Assembly (NCBI RefSeq): GCF_018143015.1
Contig: NC_054757.1
Location: 21,591,785-21,655,784 of the forward strand
Direction of reading: 5' to 3'
Length of the DNA: 64,000 nt
DNA from: Lytechinus variegatus
Lineage: Eukaryota; Echinodermata; Echinoidea; Temnopleuroida; Toxopneustidae
How positions within the stretch are numbered: the first letter of the stretch is position 1; each line of letters starts with the position of its first letter. Position numbers and translations under genes: made by a program. Below are positions 1 to 12,815 of this stretch, one piece after another. The notes beneath the pieces were generated by a model. It saw only the letters and a list, made by a program, of their open reading frames with translations. It did no database searches and had not been told where the DNA came from.

Positions 1-981
1 AATAAATGGAAATGCTATATGCATCATTGGTAACTTGGTGTGCACTTGTTAAAAAAATGGATAATCCCACTATAGGGCTACTGTCAATTTGGTGTACGTT
101 TGGCGCAACTATCACTTTGTCTAACCGCTGTTTAGACTAATGTCAAGAATAATGACATAATTAAATGGGAAGTTCACCATTACAGTTTATTGTACAAATA
201 AAAATGATGATAAATATTGGCCTAGGTTTGAGGAAAATCCATCAAGCAATTAAAAAGTTATAATAATTTTAACTATTTAATTTATGACATCATAATGAGC
301 AGCTTTCCTAAATATTGTATGGTAAAAACAAAATCGATGAATGTCATTTTCTCTGAAAATTGAAAATGGTTTTTATTTTACCTTCTGTATAAATCAACAG
401 AAAAATTATTTCACAATCGCTTTCTTAAAAAATGAAATTATTGAATCAGTCATCACGAACCATTAAATAAAAGAAATTTAACATTTTATATGTGGGCCAA
501 CTGCGCGTTTTATGAGTTTTACTAATAAAAAACTTGAAATTCTAACAACTTTCTTAATCTTTAATGGATTATTCTCAAACCTTTATGTTCTCTTATCTTC
601 TGATCTCCATAGATTTATTTTTAGTTAGCTTTCATTCGTTATTATTATTATGCAAAGACATAAATGTAATCAAGCAATTTCAAACCGATTCATTTTATTC
701 CAAGTGCTCCAAAATGTCCAAGGGAAAGGAATATTTTGCTGTTGAAAGAGGAGCGACTGAAGTTGAGATTTTTTTTAAGGATTTGGCCGATCGAAGCATT
801 TTTTCCATCGTTTAACTTAATTTAACAGCTGAATCATAATACCAATAATGTTATGACGTAAATCAAATGATTACTCTCTTGAAAAGAGGGTGATTTTTGT
901 ACAGGCCAACCCTTCTCAAAAAGTGGCTGAATATTGCTCTATCCCACGTGGTTTTCGCTAGTGATTTCCGTCAATGTGTAG
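1..981. other. 3' flank of gene 1, no gene seen
   Basis: Roughly 830-981 aligns with the 3' flank of gene 2 (about 18130-18254), so it is probably 3' UTR. No convincing AATAAA on the minus strand was found close to the stop. The small plus-strand ORF at 564-815 shows no recognisable domain. Confidence 0.4.
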
Positions 982-3900
982 CTACTTGTCATTATTTAAA
1001 TCCTTGATTCCTGTATCTGGAGTTCGTTTGATGGGGGCGCCCTTCCCTCCGAAGGTCGTTTCTGAGTAAAATCTGTCGTCTTTCCTGATCGTCCCATGAA
1101 GCTTATCGAAGAGCATCGTATTCACGCCAAAATTACAATGGAAGTACCTGCAATAATTAATGAAATAAAACAAATAATGCACAATACAATCCTATGTACA
1201 TAAATATAAAAAAAAATATTATTCAAAAACTCCTGAGAGCACTCAAATTAGAGTGGCCACATCTGACTAACTGGCCTGCATGTTTATCAATCATTGATTA
1301 GGAGGACTTTGAAATGTTTCTTTTTTACAATCCTAATCCAGGGGGCCACTTCCATTGACGAGTGGATACCATGCGCGTCCGTGGGGTCTCGAAATTATTT
1401 TCCATATTCTGAAAATGTAAGTGCCAGCCCCCCCCCCCCCCCGGATCCTAATGCATTTGGACATCTTTGAAATTGATAAAGAAACGACTTTGTACCAGGA
1501 AGGTAATAAGTTTCTTGATTTCCATTATCTCCTTTGGTATAGTATGTTTTGTAAAGCTTCCATCCCACATCACCGCAGTAAATGTGTACATATTACCGCA
1601 GTAAATGTGCACGTATTTACGCAGTAGAAGTGCACATTACCGCGGAAATACGACAGTACGCGCAGTAGGCCTGCCTTCTACTAGTAGGGCCTTGTAGGCT
1701 AAAGCGGATCCAGCCGGATTCGAAAGCCTCTTCACAGTTGTAAACTACGCACGAGCAGTAATCACCTAATCATGAAGGTGTTTTTCTAATTCACAGATAT
1801 AGGCATTGTGATTTGATGATTATTCATTTATTCCTTTTGAAATATTCATTCATCACATCCACGCTGAAGTGTAGCAAAATCTTCATAATTATTGATATTT
1901 GACAGTTGCCCAAATAATAGTCAAATGTGCCAAAAACAGACAGTAAAAACAGGTTTCCAAACTGTACACCCGATGTACTATCCTGGTCACCATTCGTTCT
2001 TAGAATTTGAATGCTTTGCCGGCAAAGCTTACGCAACATCTTCCTTTAATAATGTTAGTGCTCATCATAATGGTCATAATCGCAAAGGTCATTTAAGAAA
2101 AATTGATCACGAGCGAATGGGATTATACCATTTCCGGATCAATATTGTTTTTGAACAATACTCGACTTCCCAAAACTGTTGTATCTAACCCGGCTGTATC
2201 CGCATCTGCTTGTGGGGTTTCGGATTACCCAATGGTGACATCATTTTTCACCTTTGAATGATAACGTTTTCGCGGAGGGTTCATGACCTAGATGTCTCTC
2301 TACAATATATTTTTTAATCCTCCCTTTCCCCCATTTTTGCACTCTTGTTTCTGTTGTTGAAAAATTATAGGTTCGTCTCCGAGTCTCGGTGCCCTACGGT
2401 ATCATCCCAGTACTTTGTCATAGCGCATCGACTATTAACAATTTGAATGCTTTGCCGGCAAAGCTTACGCAACATCTTCCTTTAATAATGTTAGTGCTCA
2501 TCATAATGGTCATAATCGCAAAGGTCATTTAAGAAAAATTGATCACGAGCGAATGGGATTATACCATTTCCGGATCAATATTGTTTTTGAACAATACTCG
2601 GCTTCCCAAAACTGTTGTATCTAACCCGGCTGTATCCGCATCTGCTTGTGGGGTTTCGGATTACCCAATGGTGACATTTTTCACCTTTGAATGATAACGT
2701 TTTCGCGGAGGGTTCATGACCTAGATGTCTCTCTACAATATATTTTTTAATCCTCCCTTTCCCCAATTTTGCACTCTTGTTTCTGTTGTTGAAAAATTAA
2801 AGGTTCGTCTCCGAGTCTCGGTGCCCTACGGTATCATCCCAGTACTTTGTCATAGCTCATCGACTATTAACAAAAAAATGTTTGTAGCTGTACAGACTAG
2901 TCTTAAGATAGGCCTGTATTTCCGAATCGAAAACGAAAAAAATGAAAATGGCATTTGAGGGGAAAATCTGAATTACTTATGGTGATCGTCGTGGAACATA
3001 GTGCTTGGTTGCCATGGTAGCATTGAATGCAGATCAATCCCTGAGTGTGAAAGGATGCCGTAGTAATATCCGTAGATCAACCAGAACAGAAAAACTCCTT
3101 AGGGAAAAAATATATATATTTATATAGCATAAACAAAACAAAACAAAAATCAGCGCAGAAGCTATTTAACACTGCAGTCCTGTGATACATGTAATTCTAT
3201 GAATAAAAATCACAATTTATTACAAGACACGTGCACAAATAATGTACAATCAGTAATAACTAAATGAATGCTAGCTTGATGGTGTAACCAAGAAATTGTG
3301 AAATTTATAAATTGGATGCCGTTTTGCAAAAATTGTTGCGGGAACTTGTATTTCATTATTCGTCCCATCACCCCCCCCCCCCCCATGAACCAGAACAGGC
3401 CAGGGCATTCGTCGTTGCACCAAATTTTAATTTGTCTTAATTTTTCATCGGTAAGTGGGATTATTGGAGAGAAAAAACAATTGAAATAAGTGTGCCCTGA
3501 TTGGCGACCCCCCCCCCCCCCCTCTCCGAGAAAGTTATCATATTCATGCTTGCACATTTCAGCTACATGCAGAATAAAAGCCCGTTTTACGAAAAGTAAC
3601 AACGATGGCAACATAGCTCAGGGGCCAATCACAATCAAGGTTTCCATGAATTACTATCAAGTTCTGATTGTTGTGAGTCTTTATGAAACCGACCCCCGTT
3701 TTGCATTCGCAAACTTTCCAATCCCAGCAAGGCTTTTTTTTCTACCTTAGACTTAGTATTTGGACCCCCTCTTCAATAATACAAAGGTTGTATTATTGAG
3801 TGTCTTTCTATCTGGCAATCATCTGATGCTCAGATTGCTCACTGGCTAATTCACTCCATACAACCAACACTGTCTTTCAAAGTCATCAGCGGTTCCTTTT

Positions 3901-6900
3901 GAAATCACCCACATTGTTTACTTGCCTGTAAATCCGTCTGAAAATATCCACGGTGAATTTCTGTTCATTGCATAATTATTACAAAAATTTCAAACTCAGG
4001 CCAGGCTTCGCAAAAACTTATCTCAGCAGCAATATCCTTGTTTGGAAGATAATTCTATTTTCAATCTACGGAATTCGTCGAAGCTTTAAGCGGGAGCAGT
4101 GATTTCACCCGTCTTTGCATCAAAGTGTAATTATTGTGAGTTTTTGGACAATACATCTACGATATCTATGATCTATCTGGCACAGTCATATGTTTGATGG
4201 TTTGCGACAGATTCTATAATTACTGTTCGCGGTTCGCAAAGTGGAAAAATAGACTTACAGATGAATATTTTTGTGAGGTTTACATATTTGCAATAGGACC
4301 ACAGAGAACGTAGAGTTAACTGGAAACCCGCTGGAATAACTGCCTATCAGATCGAGGCATCAATTCTTGATCGCATTATGGCGGTCTCTGATTGGCTAAT
4401 GTATGAACGACATGATAGCATAATCGAAAGGATTTAGCCTACCTGCGTGTAACGGGACCAGTACGATCGGTATCTCGAGGAAAAATTGGAAGATAATGAA
4501 TTCATATGGATGCATGGCAGCGGCTGACCAGGGAGTTGGGGCTTTGAAACGATGATGAAGCTTGTGATACCGACGGTAAAAGACCGGGAAATGCATCAAA
4601 CGATGAGAATAGTAAAAAGATGCTTCGTTGTAGAGGTAGGTGATTGGGATGGAGGCCATGAAGTAGACCCATCCGTAGTCTTTGATGCTGTAATAGAGTT
4701 TTGTTTCCCCTCCGTTCATAATGTACGTCACTAGGAATCCTAAGAAAAACGATACAGCCGGTAAAACAAGGTCGTGTGTTTGTTTCGGAAGGAATCTTCA
4801 CACAAGCTGCTTTTCACTGATGACTCTCAAAATCTACGAAAAATCATTGCTTCTGATTGGCACGGATTAATTTTTAATTCACATTGATTTTTTATCAAAA
4901 TTACCAAGGCCTATTTCAAAGCATTGGCATCAGTATCAGTGGCAATCTGTAAGCAAATCTCTTGACCCAATAAATTGAGTCTTGTTTTTTTTCCTGCAGT
5001 TTAGACGATTGAAGGAAAGGAAAATGGATAGCAGAATTCGCCAAAAGGAAACATTATATATAGAATTACTTTGAAACTAGCTTACCCGATAAAAGAGACC
5101 CAATCGCCATGTTCAGAGATCCCAACCAAAATTCCAACCGGTCATCTTCCGGTTTTAAAAACCGATCCGGTTGGCATTTCCAGTCTGCTGCCCTCTCACG
5201 GCGTTGTATGTAGTAGTACCATTTCAAGTATCCACCAACTCCATAAAAGATGAGGAAAGCCCCAGTAAAAGATTGAAGAAGGTAATATCCTAAGCCCTAA
5301 GAAAAACAAATGGAAAGACACCTTACAATCCAAATACGAATGATCATGGTTTTAAATTTTCAGTTCGCCAAAAACGAATTGTGTTGGTAGCTATTGTGGC
5401 TGAAAGGGTTCAGTTGATGCCTATATGTACAATTATAAGAGTTGACAAGATAAATCATAACGTATAATCTATTGGCTTTGGTTATAGAGCGACAGCTCTA
5501 TAACCAAAGCTCTGACAAAGTAATCAATGTGTAATTCTTAAGTTCTTTCCCTATAAAGAAAGGTGTCATTTTGAAACTTCTGTCATGTCTGTAGAGTATT
5601 CATTTTATTTCAAAGCAACAAAGTAAAAATTGCTATATTCGCAGTATACAGTACTTTTCACAAACAAAAATGTAATCCAAATCTAGATGGCTGATATTGG
5701 AATCATATTTGATTTTGTGAAGTTATTCTGCATGGACATGATGGATATGAGGGAGGAACCCCTCAGCTTTCCATTGATACCCTATTTGTACCATTATTTT
5801 TTGTCACGCATGACTGAATTAACCGATATTGAAGACAGCAGGTGTATAGCAGATACCAATCTTTCCAGTTTGGTAAAGTGGGTAAACTGTGCATGCGCTT
5901 GATAGAATAAAGTGTTTTTCAAAGTAATGTTTGGAATGAATAGTCATCAGCCAAGGTATTCCTCTGAAATGACGACTGAAAAGTAAATGTCTTATTAACC
6001 AACACTTTCAACATATCTTTTCCTTTGGCTTTGTACACAAAGCCGGCAGTGTGCATGGACAGATACCTTGGACAGCTCGTCTCACCATTGCTGGATCGTT
6101 GCGCAACGCATCTACCTCGTGTCGAATTCGGCCCTGCAAATCATCAAGATCTTGGGGAGGAGTTGCAAACACCCTGTCTTTTAAGTGTCCCCAAAGGAAA
6201 CAATCACAGGGCGTGAGGTCAGGCGATCTTGGTGCCAATCTACGTCATGGTTGAGGGCAACAACTCGATGTCCAAGGAGTCACCCGAGTATATCTCGAAC
6301 TATGTTGGACCGATGGGCAGGAGCGCCGTCCAGAAAATTCTAAGCACACTCCTCGAAAACGTCTCTCGAAATGTTGGACAACTGTGGTACGATCTGCTCG
6401 TTAGTCATCTGCAAGTACATTCGCCCATTTACTGTACACTACTTTTTTTAAAAAAGGGTCCAATCAAAAGATTGTTTCCAGCTCTGGCATTTATGAAAGT
6501 ATTTACATCAGCTTCTGCCCTAGTGCCCTTTCATCAAGTTTTCAAAAACTTGGAAAAGTGGTATCTGTACAAGTCATATTGTCTTCCGATCAATTAATTC
6601 GGTTATGCGTGGCACAAATTGTACAAACATCATATCAATGGAAAGCTGATGAGTTCCTCTCTCATCATGCTCATATCCAAGCAATATAAATTTACAGAAT
6701 TAAACGGGCTTTGAATATCGGCCCCCTGGATTTGAATTACTTTTTTTTTCTGAAACGCACTTGGTGCCTGGATGGACAGCATGTCATTAGTCAATCGGGG
6801 GAGCATTTCATGAAACAAAATAGTCAGTGAAATTAGCTCTCAGCCAATCAGAGGCAAGGGTTCCGTAGCTTGTAACAGATTAATAAAAATCACTGATAAT

Positions 6901-9429
6901 TGGTTTTATGAAATCAGGATGTCAAATTGTGCGGGAGCGGGGAGCACCGCTCCCAGGAAGCAACAGAAGAAATTGAGGAAATTGTGCCTTCATGAGAAAA
7001 AATAAAAATGGGAAAAAGGAGAAGAAAAAAAGAAGAGGAAAAAGAAGGAGAGGAAGAGGAAAAGAAAGAAAAGAGGAAGGCAAGAAAGGGGAAGAGGAGG
7101 AGGAGGAAAAAAGAAGAAAGAGAAAACTTAGAAAAAAGTGCCATATTTCATTCATTTAGTTACATCTAGACTAGCTTGCAAAACGTAGCAGAGTAATTCA
7201 GTAATACTGAGCACACTTAATCTGGATTTTTTATACATATTTTACCTTGCACTTGCACAGTGCCAGTGAGACTTAGAAAAAAGTGCCATATTTTCATTCA
7301 TTTAGTTACGTCTAGACTAGCTTGCAAAACGTAGCAGAGTAATTCAGTAATACTGAGCACACTTACTCTGGATTTTTTTTATACATATTTTAACTTGCAC
7401 TTGCACAGTGCCAGTGAGGTGAGGACAGGTCTGAGTGAGGAAATTGAGTATAGGCGCAAAACAATGTTATTTATCTATTGATTAAGCTGGAGAACCACAA
7501 CCGACCTGACAGGCAAATGTACCCAGAAACAGTCAATGAAGCAGTTTTTGTGGCTTGGAATGGGCCAGAAGTGCATTACTGTGATAATGTTGTGAGAAAA
7601 GCCTTGGATAGACACTTCGGAAAAAGCTGGCACTTTGTCAGGTCTCACCCTGTGAAACTTTATAGAGTATCAGAAGCTGTTGATCACATCCAGACTCAAC
7701 ATCCAAAGTTCCCCATGATGTGTTAGCAGGCCTGATGTGCTAGTTACTGCCTACATGATATAACACGCACTGTAAGTTCCTAAGGACCATGTAAACTCTA
7801 CCAGTGCAAAATAAGTATTCTTAGTCTGTAAGTTGTGACAACACATGATGTTGTATGATGTTAGAGATAAGCATTAGCAAGCAGTACACAATATATACGA
7901 TTACAACTGTACAAAATTGCAAGGTCTATTTAAGCATAAAGCAGTACAGAATAAATACTGTAAGTTTGTATCAGTAAGAAGTCCTAACGTCCAGGCTGGA
8001 AACGGGGCTGGAAAGGTGTAATTGTACCTCTAGGTCTAAACGACCCAACTCCATCATTAAACTAAACTAATAGTTTCTGATTGGGAATGGATCTTTCATC
8101 CATTTAGATGCTCAATTATATGCACTACCTGTAACAGTACAAAGCCAAAGTGAGTACTGAAAGTCTATACATAAGTTATCAAGTATTATTGGGGTGACTT
8201 TGTAACAGTACAACCATGTGAATATGTAACTCATGTTGTATCTTTCTTCACAATGCGCAAAAATGTAGACATTTCAGAATAATGTTGATTATGAAAAATC
8301 AACCACAAGTGGTTGTTTTTTACCAGCTGATTGAGGAAACTTTGAGCTTCAAAACTTGCTCCTGAGGAAGAAAAAATAATTTGACGCCCTGTTATGATAT
8401 GCTCTCCAATCTTATCGTCAAAAGCTACTGAAATCCTTTTATCTGTTTGGTTCAGAGTAATATTGTCAGCGAAAATCACTGATTATTTTTTTATGAAATG
8501 CTTCCTGATGTTATTTCTGTATTCTAAAATTTCTATGGTGAGAAAAAATATCACTTTTCCATTGAAAGACCACGAACCTTTAGGTATTTCCGATGGCTTC
8601 CGAAATCATGATCGGCTGAGTTGTCGACGTCGAAGGACGTGTGTTGAGTGGAGATTGGTCTCCATGTCGTATCCCCCTGCCAAAGTCCCTTCACTTGGAC
8701 GTAAATAAGTAACCAGTCCCCTGTCGAAAGTATGATGATAGTAAACGATGGTGATCTATAACACTTCCCTGATCTATCTATCCATCTTCCGCTCTACTCA
8801 ATGATACATTCTTGGATCCCTGTTGATTTGTTTCCATCCCTTTTTTCTCTTCTATAATTTAATTATGTGATATTTCAATATGTGGGTAAAACAACTTTAT
8901 TCTTATTCTGCCAGGGAACTACATCGGCCTCTATCTTTAACTAAAATGATTCTATAGTCTTCGACAATTTACCGGGTGATCACATTTACAAATTATATCA
9001 CGATTCTAAGCATTCCACTAAGATTACTTACGAATTTTCCATTGCCATACCTCACGAATTTTCCACTTCCTACATTAAAAATGCGAGTGCGAACAGCATT
9101 TTTTATATATATTCTCGTCTGAACCTGGATAATCAAGGCACGTTTTAAATAAAGAACAAGCTGCTTATCTCATTGCCCTTTCTTACGAAAAATGTTCCAA
9201 TAATTAATGAATTTTCTATTACCATTACTTATCTATTTTTGCCATTAATATATTGCTTAAGAAGTATTACCATTACATACGAATTATTATTACCATGTTT
9301 GTCATAAAAAAAGTGAAGCCTACCTCGTAATCCAGTAGCAAGTACTGCTGTTAACAGAGCACCAAGTCCCACGATAACAACTGTTCTGACTTTGACCAGT
9401 AGGGAGGCAATGTTGGAGAGAATAGCCAT
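982..9429 (-). CDS. Sterol desaturase / fatty acid hydroxylase-superfamily protein, gene 1 (6 coding exons)
   Basis: Six exons join in frame on the minus strand: 9324-9429, 8578-8720, 5086-5296, 4443-4739, 2977-3097 and 982-1147 (stop at 982-984). All introns have GT-AG ends, and the product is 347 aa. Residues 1-36 carry a hydrophobic segment (VGLGALLTAVLATGL). Exon 3 begins with another membrane segment ending KWYYY. The di-iron histidine boxes are HRLMH (199-203), HKLHH (212-216) and HDDHH (288-292), followed by YFHCNFG. Spacing and the motifs APTPW and AMHP fit the C5-sterol desaturase / methylsterol oxidase type of integral ER membrane oxygenase. The substrate cannot be read from sequence; a lathosterol oxidase-like role is a family inference. 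Exon phases match the two downstream paralogues. Confidence is high for structure and superfamily, low for substrate. Confidence 0.9.
1338..1444. mobile_element. Family A element, internally deleted copy with 8-bp target duplication
   Basis: Both ends of the family are present (GGGGGCCACTTCCATTGACG; AAGTGCCAGCCCC...), but the middle is missing. ATCCTAAT is found at 1330-1337 and 1445-1452. It lies in intron 5 of gene 1, about 80 bp from the position homologous to the gene 2 insertion, so the two insertions are independent. Confidence 0.6.
2004..2874. repeat. Recent tandem duplication, two units of about 436 bp, in intron 5 of gene 1
   Basis: Unit 1 (2004-2439) and unit 2 (2440-2874) are almost identical; they differ by a 3-bp deletion and a few substitutions. 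Gene 2 has a single related block at about 19170-19400 in the same intron, so the doubling is specific to gene 1. Confidence 0.85.
5990..6470 (-). pseudogene. Remnant of a Tc1/mariner-like (DDE) transposase
   Basis: The minus-strand ORF 6008-6238 reads PRSPDLTPCDCFLWGHLKDR, then PPQDLDDLQGRIRHEV. This is the C-terminal block of mariner-like transposases. Upstream, other frames give YLQMTNEQIVPQL and LDGAPAHRSNIVRDIL, the QDGAPxH region around the second catalytic Asp. The pieces are out of frame with each other, so the gene is dead. Inverted copies of about 100 bp at 5690-5795 and 6620-6720 flank it and may be its terminal repeats. It lies in intron 2 of gene 1. Confidence 0.7.
6953..7138 (+). 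repeat. Polypurine (GAA/GGA) tract
   Basis: About 185 bp are almost entirely A and G on the plus strand, with AGGAGGAGG and GAAAAGAAAG runs. The opposite-strand ORFs rich in Ser, Phe and Leu are artefacts of this composition. Confidence 0.8.
7126..7418. repeat. Tandem duplication, two units of about 145 bp, in intron 2 of gene 1
   Basis: ACTTAGAAAAAAGTGCCATA begins both units (7126 and 7271), and both end GCACAGTGCCAGTGAG. They differ by a few substitutions and small indels. The pair lies immediately beside a purine tract. Confidence 0.85.
7478..7726 (+). CDS. Unrecognised 83-codon ORF
   Basis: The ORF starts MIKLENHNRPDRQ and includes NEAVFVAWNGPEVHYCDNVV and WHFVRSHPVKLYRV. The composition looks like real protein rather than low-complexity sequence, but I do not recognise the family. 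It lies in intron 2 of gene 1 in the opposite orientation, just after a tandem repeat. It may be an exon of an old transposon. No splice partners were identified. Confidence 0.25.
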   Translation: MIKLENHNRPDRQMYPETVNEAVFVAWNGPEVHYCDNVVRKALDRHFGKSWHFVRSHPVKLYRVSEAVDHIQTQHPKFPMMC

Positions 9430-9885
9430 AACACTTCTCGAAAATAGAAGAGAAGAAAATTGGGAATCGTATTAAATACATCTTAATAAGCAATATTTTT
9501 TCTAAGTTATTAAACGGTATATCATTCAATCTAGGTGTTCAACTAAAGCGAAAAATATCTTATTAAGAAAATAGATGTAGATAAAAATGATGAAATGTAA
9601 TGCTCACATACGTATAAAAATCCACTGCAGGCTCTTTGGAACACCAAGCCCACCTATAGACAAACACTAACCTTGTCTCGGGGCTGTTATCTTGCACACA
9701 CATTCATACGTCTGTTCCCAAAGAGGGTAAAGTGCGTGAGTGTTGCTTGGGTATTATCCGGGCGGCGCATACGGGCGGGCGTTGCGTATGTCAAGTGTCG
9801 GTGCATAGAGATGTATATATTGACACTAGAGTAATCGCTCGCATTGACGCGCGCGTAATGCGGCTGTGATTCCATGTATTGCGCA

Positions 9886-11260
9886 GCCGCCATCTTAAAG
9901 AGGGCAAGAGCGCGGATTTATAACACACGGCTCTATGGGAGAATATCACATATTTCACTTTTTTACATTATATTTTCAATTTAATGCTGTATGCAACGTT
10001 AAAATCACAAGGCAAAGCATTTTTATGTTAAAATATATGATAACCATGCATATTTTATAAAGGAGATGGACTGAACATCCAGAAAACGGGGGAAAAACGA
10101 CGAGGTCGACTGAGTAGTATATATAAGCCATCATATAGCATATACCGTGACAAGGGTGTAAGATAAGGTCAACTTAACACTTTAGAGTGTTCATATGTTC
10201 TCTTGATTTGGTGCTCATTTGACACTCAGTGTTCAAGCAATATACTGTATTGAAACAACACTTAGAGTGTAAAATAAACACCAAATACTCAGAAGTGTTG
10301 AAACAACTTGGTGCTCATTTGACACTCCGGCAGTGTTCAAGCAATATACTGTGTTGAAACAACACTTAGAGTGTAAAATAAACACCAAATACTCAGAAGT
10401 GTTGAAACAACACCGTGACAGGTGTTGGATAGAAATATTTTAACAAAAATTATTGTTGAAGTTACACCTCACTGGAGTAACTCAACACTGTCTGTTGTTG
10501 GGGTATTTAAAAAAAAATACCCTAGTGTTAAGTTACACCGTCAGGCTGCAGGTGTTGAAGAACTTGAAATCGGACACCAAATGGTGTGAATCCGAACCAT
10601 GAAACAACACCAAAGCTGGTGTTGGTATTTTTTTAACACCAATGGGTGATTTAAACTTTCGTTTAAATGTTCGTTTCTGCCGGTGTTCGAGGGTGTCAAA
10701 TGAACACCAAATGGTGTCAACTTCATAACATTCTCCGACTCGTGTTCAAATCGAACACCAAGACTGGTGTTGATATATTTTAACATCCTAAATGTTGGTA
10801 ATCTTAACACCAGTGGCAGTGTAACTCCAACACCAGATGGTGTGGTCCTTGATTGGGCTGCTAGATTTAACACCCGTGGTGTTAAATATAGCTATAACGT
10901 CGCATAGTCTCCAATATTATATTTAATGGGATTATCAGTGATTCACCATATGATTTCTACTTTGATTTCCTCAAAATTAACTGAAAGGAGGGGAAACTTC
11001 AGACCAAGCCCTGATCTACATCATAGGTAATGCACGTACAGCAACCTATTTTTCCCCCGTTTTCTGGATGTTCAGTCCATCTCCTTTATAAAATATGCAT
11101 GGTTATCATATATTTTAACATAAAAATGTTTTGCCTTGTGATTTTAACGTTGCATACAGCATTAAATTGAAAATATAATGTAAAAAAGTGAAATATGTGA
11201 TATTCTCCCATAGAGCCGTGTGTTATAAATCCGCGCTCTTGCCCTCTTTAAGATGGCGGC
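9886..11260. mobile_element. Foldback element with about 215-bp terminal inverted repeats and an ACACC-rich core
   Basis: The arms 9886-10105 and 11048-11260 are nearly perfect inverted copies, beginning GCCGCCATCTTAAAGAGGGC. The core (10180-10880) is made of short palindromes of the type AACACCnnnTGGTGTT, including two tandem copies of an approximately 115-bp unit at 10192-10415. No transposase is present. It sits in the upstream region of gene 1 and separates two blocks that are adjacent upstream of gene 2. Confidence 0.75.
10192..10415. repeat. Two tandem copies of an approximately 115-bp unit in the foldback core
   Basis: The block running CTTGGTGCTCATTTGACACT... CAAGCAATATACTG... CTCAGAAGTGTTGAAACAAC occurs twice in a row, with only a few differences. 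The unit itself contains several TGTT/AACA inverted words. Confidence 0.7.
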
Positions 11261-11995
11261 CGCCCCGAACATGGATTCACGGCAAGTCAAGCTTCCCACC
11301 GGTGGATGTCATGTGACATAGCATGTGACGACACGTACTGTCTTACGTATCGTCTGCTACTGTTTAACTACTGTTCAAAGCTATACCCCCCCCCCCCCCC
11401 CCCTAACACCGTACTGTAATGATCTCAAAAGAAGCTGCTCGAATTCTCTCTTTTTGTCCAAAGTGTTCGCCACAGATATTCAAAATATCGATTGGTTTTC
11501 ATGCGTTTCACATCCGGACCTTTCGCATTCCCTAGGAGGAAACTCTATACAACGAACAAATTCCTTTGAAAATGCTAGACAAATCATAATGGAGAGCTGA
11601 GAGGCTTTTGTCGAAAGCTGGTGAACCGGCAGCGGCGGATCCAGCCTTCGCCAATAAGGGGGGGGGGCGAGAAATTTCCCCCCATATTTTCTTCGATTGG
11701 CCGCTCAAAATGGATATTTGTTTATTTCTGTGAAGGGGGTAGTCCGACAGTCACTTTCTAGCTAATTGACCAAGTTTGATTTTTCACTTTCATCAGTTCG
11801 GTGACATCAAAAGGACCAAAATTCGACTTGGTGTCAAATTTCTAATGGTCAATTTGACCATGTGAGTGGTCAAAATGGGGTCAATAGGTGTCAATTTTGA
11901 AAATGTCCCGATTGTGTCAAGTGTTTATATTTTAATATAGGACAACTAAACATGTACATCACCCTAAAGCTGTATACCCTAGCCTATAATCTATA

Positions 11996-12815
11996 CAGTG
12001 CGTCCCAGAATAAACGAAACCGAGATTTAGCGATCATTTATCATAACTTAATCATACATAAAATAGACAAATGACCTACCAATTTAAAGCTCAGAATCTC
12101 CTCTTTCATTTGATATTACTTAGATTATTTCTTATTCACGCATGAGTGAGCAAAAACAATTTGAAGAAAGGATACCAAAAACTCATTTGGCGGGGGGGTA
12201 TCTGGGTTTCAAAAAGAAAATCACATTTCTGAAAAGTTCAATATCCGCTCTTTAATTTGGTACCTAAATTACAGAAAATGGTCAAGAAATAAAAAAGTTA
12301 TGGTCATTTGAAATAAGGCTTGTATTTCCATAATTTCATGAGATAAACGTGTTTTCACCGGTTTCCCACAGAAGCTTTCGCATGGTGAACAAAAGATTTA
12401 ATGCATGGCTGATCGTCAACAAAACAGAGTGTCGAGTGAGTTTGAAAGCCAGCCTGGAGAACCTCTTCATTTTTTGAAATTATTGAAATTCAAGCCTTAT
12501 TTCAAATGACCAGAACTTTGTAATTTCATGACCATTTTCTGTAATTTAGGTATCAAATTAAAGAGGAGATATTGAACTTTTCAAAAATGTGGTTTTCTTT
12601 TTGAAACCCAGATACCCCCGAAAAATGAGTTTTTGATATCCTTTCTTCAAATTGTATTTGCTCACTCATGCGTGAATGAAAAATAATCTAAGTAATATCA
12701 GATAAAAGAGGAGATTCTAGGCTTTAAATTGGTAGGTCATTTGTCTATTTTATGTATGATTAAGTAATGATAAATGATCGCTAAATCTCGGTTTCGTTTT
12801 TTCTGGGACGCACTG
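11996..12815. mobile_element. Tc1/mariner-type MITE with long terminal inverted repeats and TA target
   Basis: The ends are CAGTGCGTCCCAGAA and TTCTGGGACGCACTG, flanked by TA on both sides (11994-11995, 12816-12817). The inverted arms run inward about 370 bp each with good identity, leaving a short loop near 12360-12470. There is no coding capacity. A solo end of the same family (TTCTGGGACGCACTGTA) lies at 57797-57815. Confidence 0.8.

Noticed and set aside
6914..7155. Two Ser/Phe/Leu-rich minus-strand ORFs
   Set aside because: They are produced by the purine tract on the opposite strand.
9687..9893. 68-codon minus-strand ORF beside the foldback element
   Set aside because: No recognisable domain; the sequence is GC-rich flank of the inserted element.
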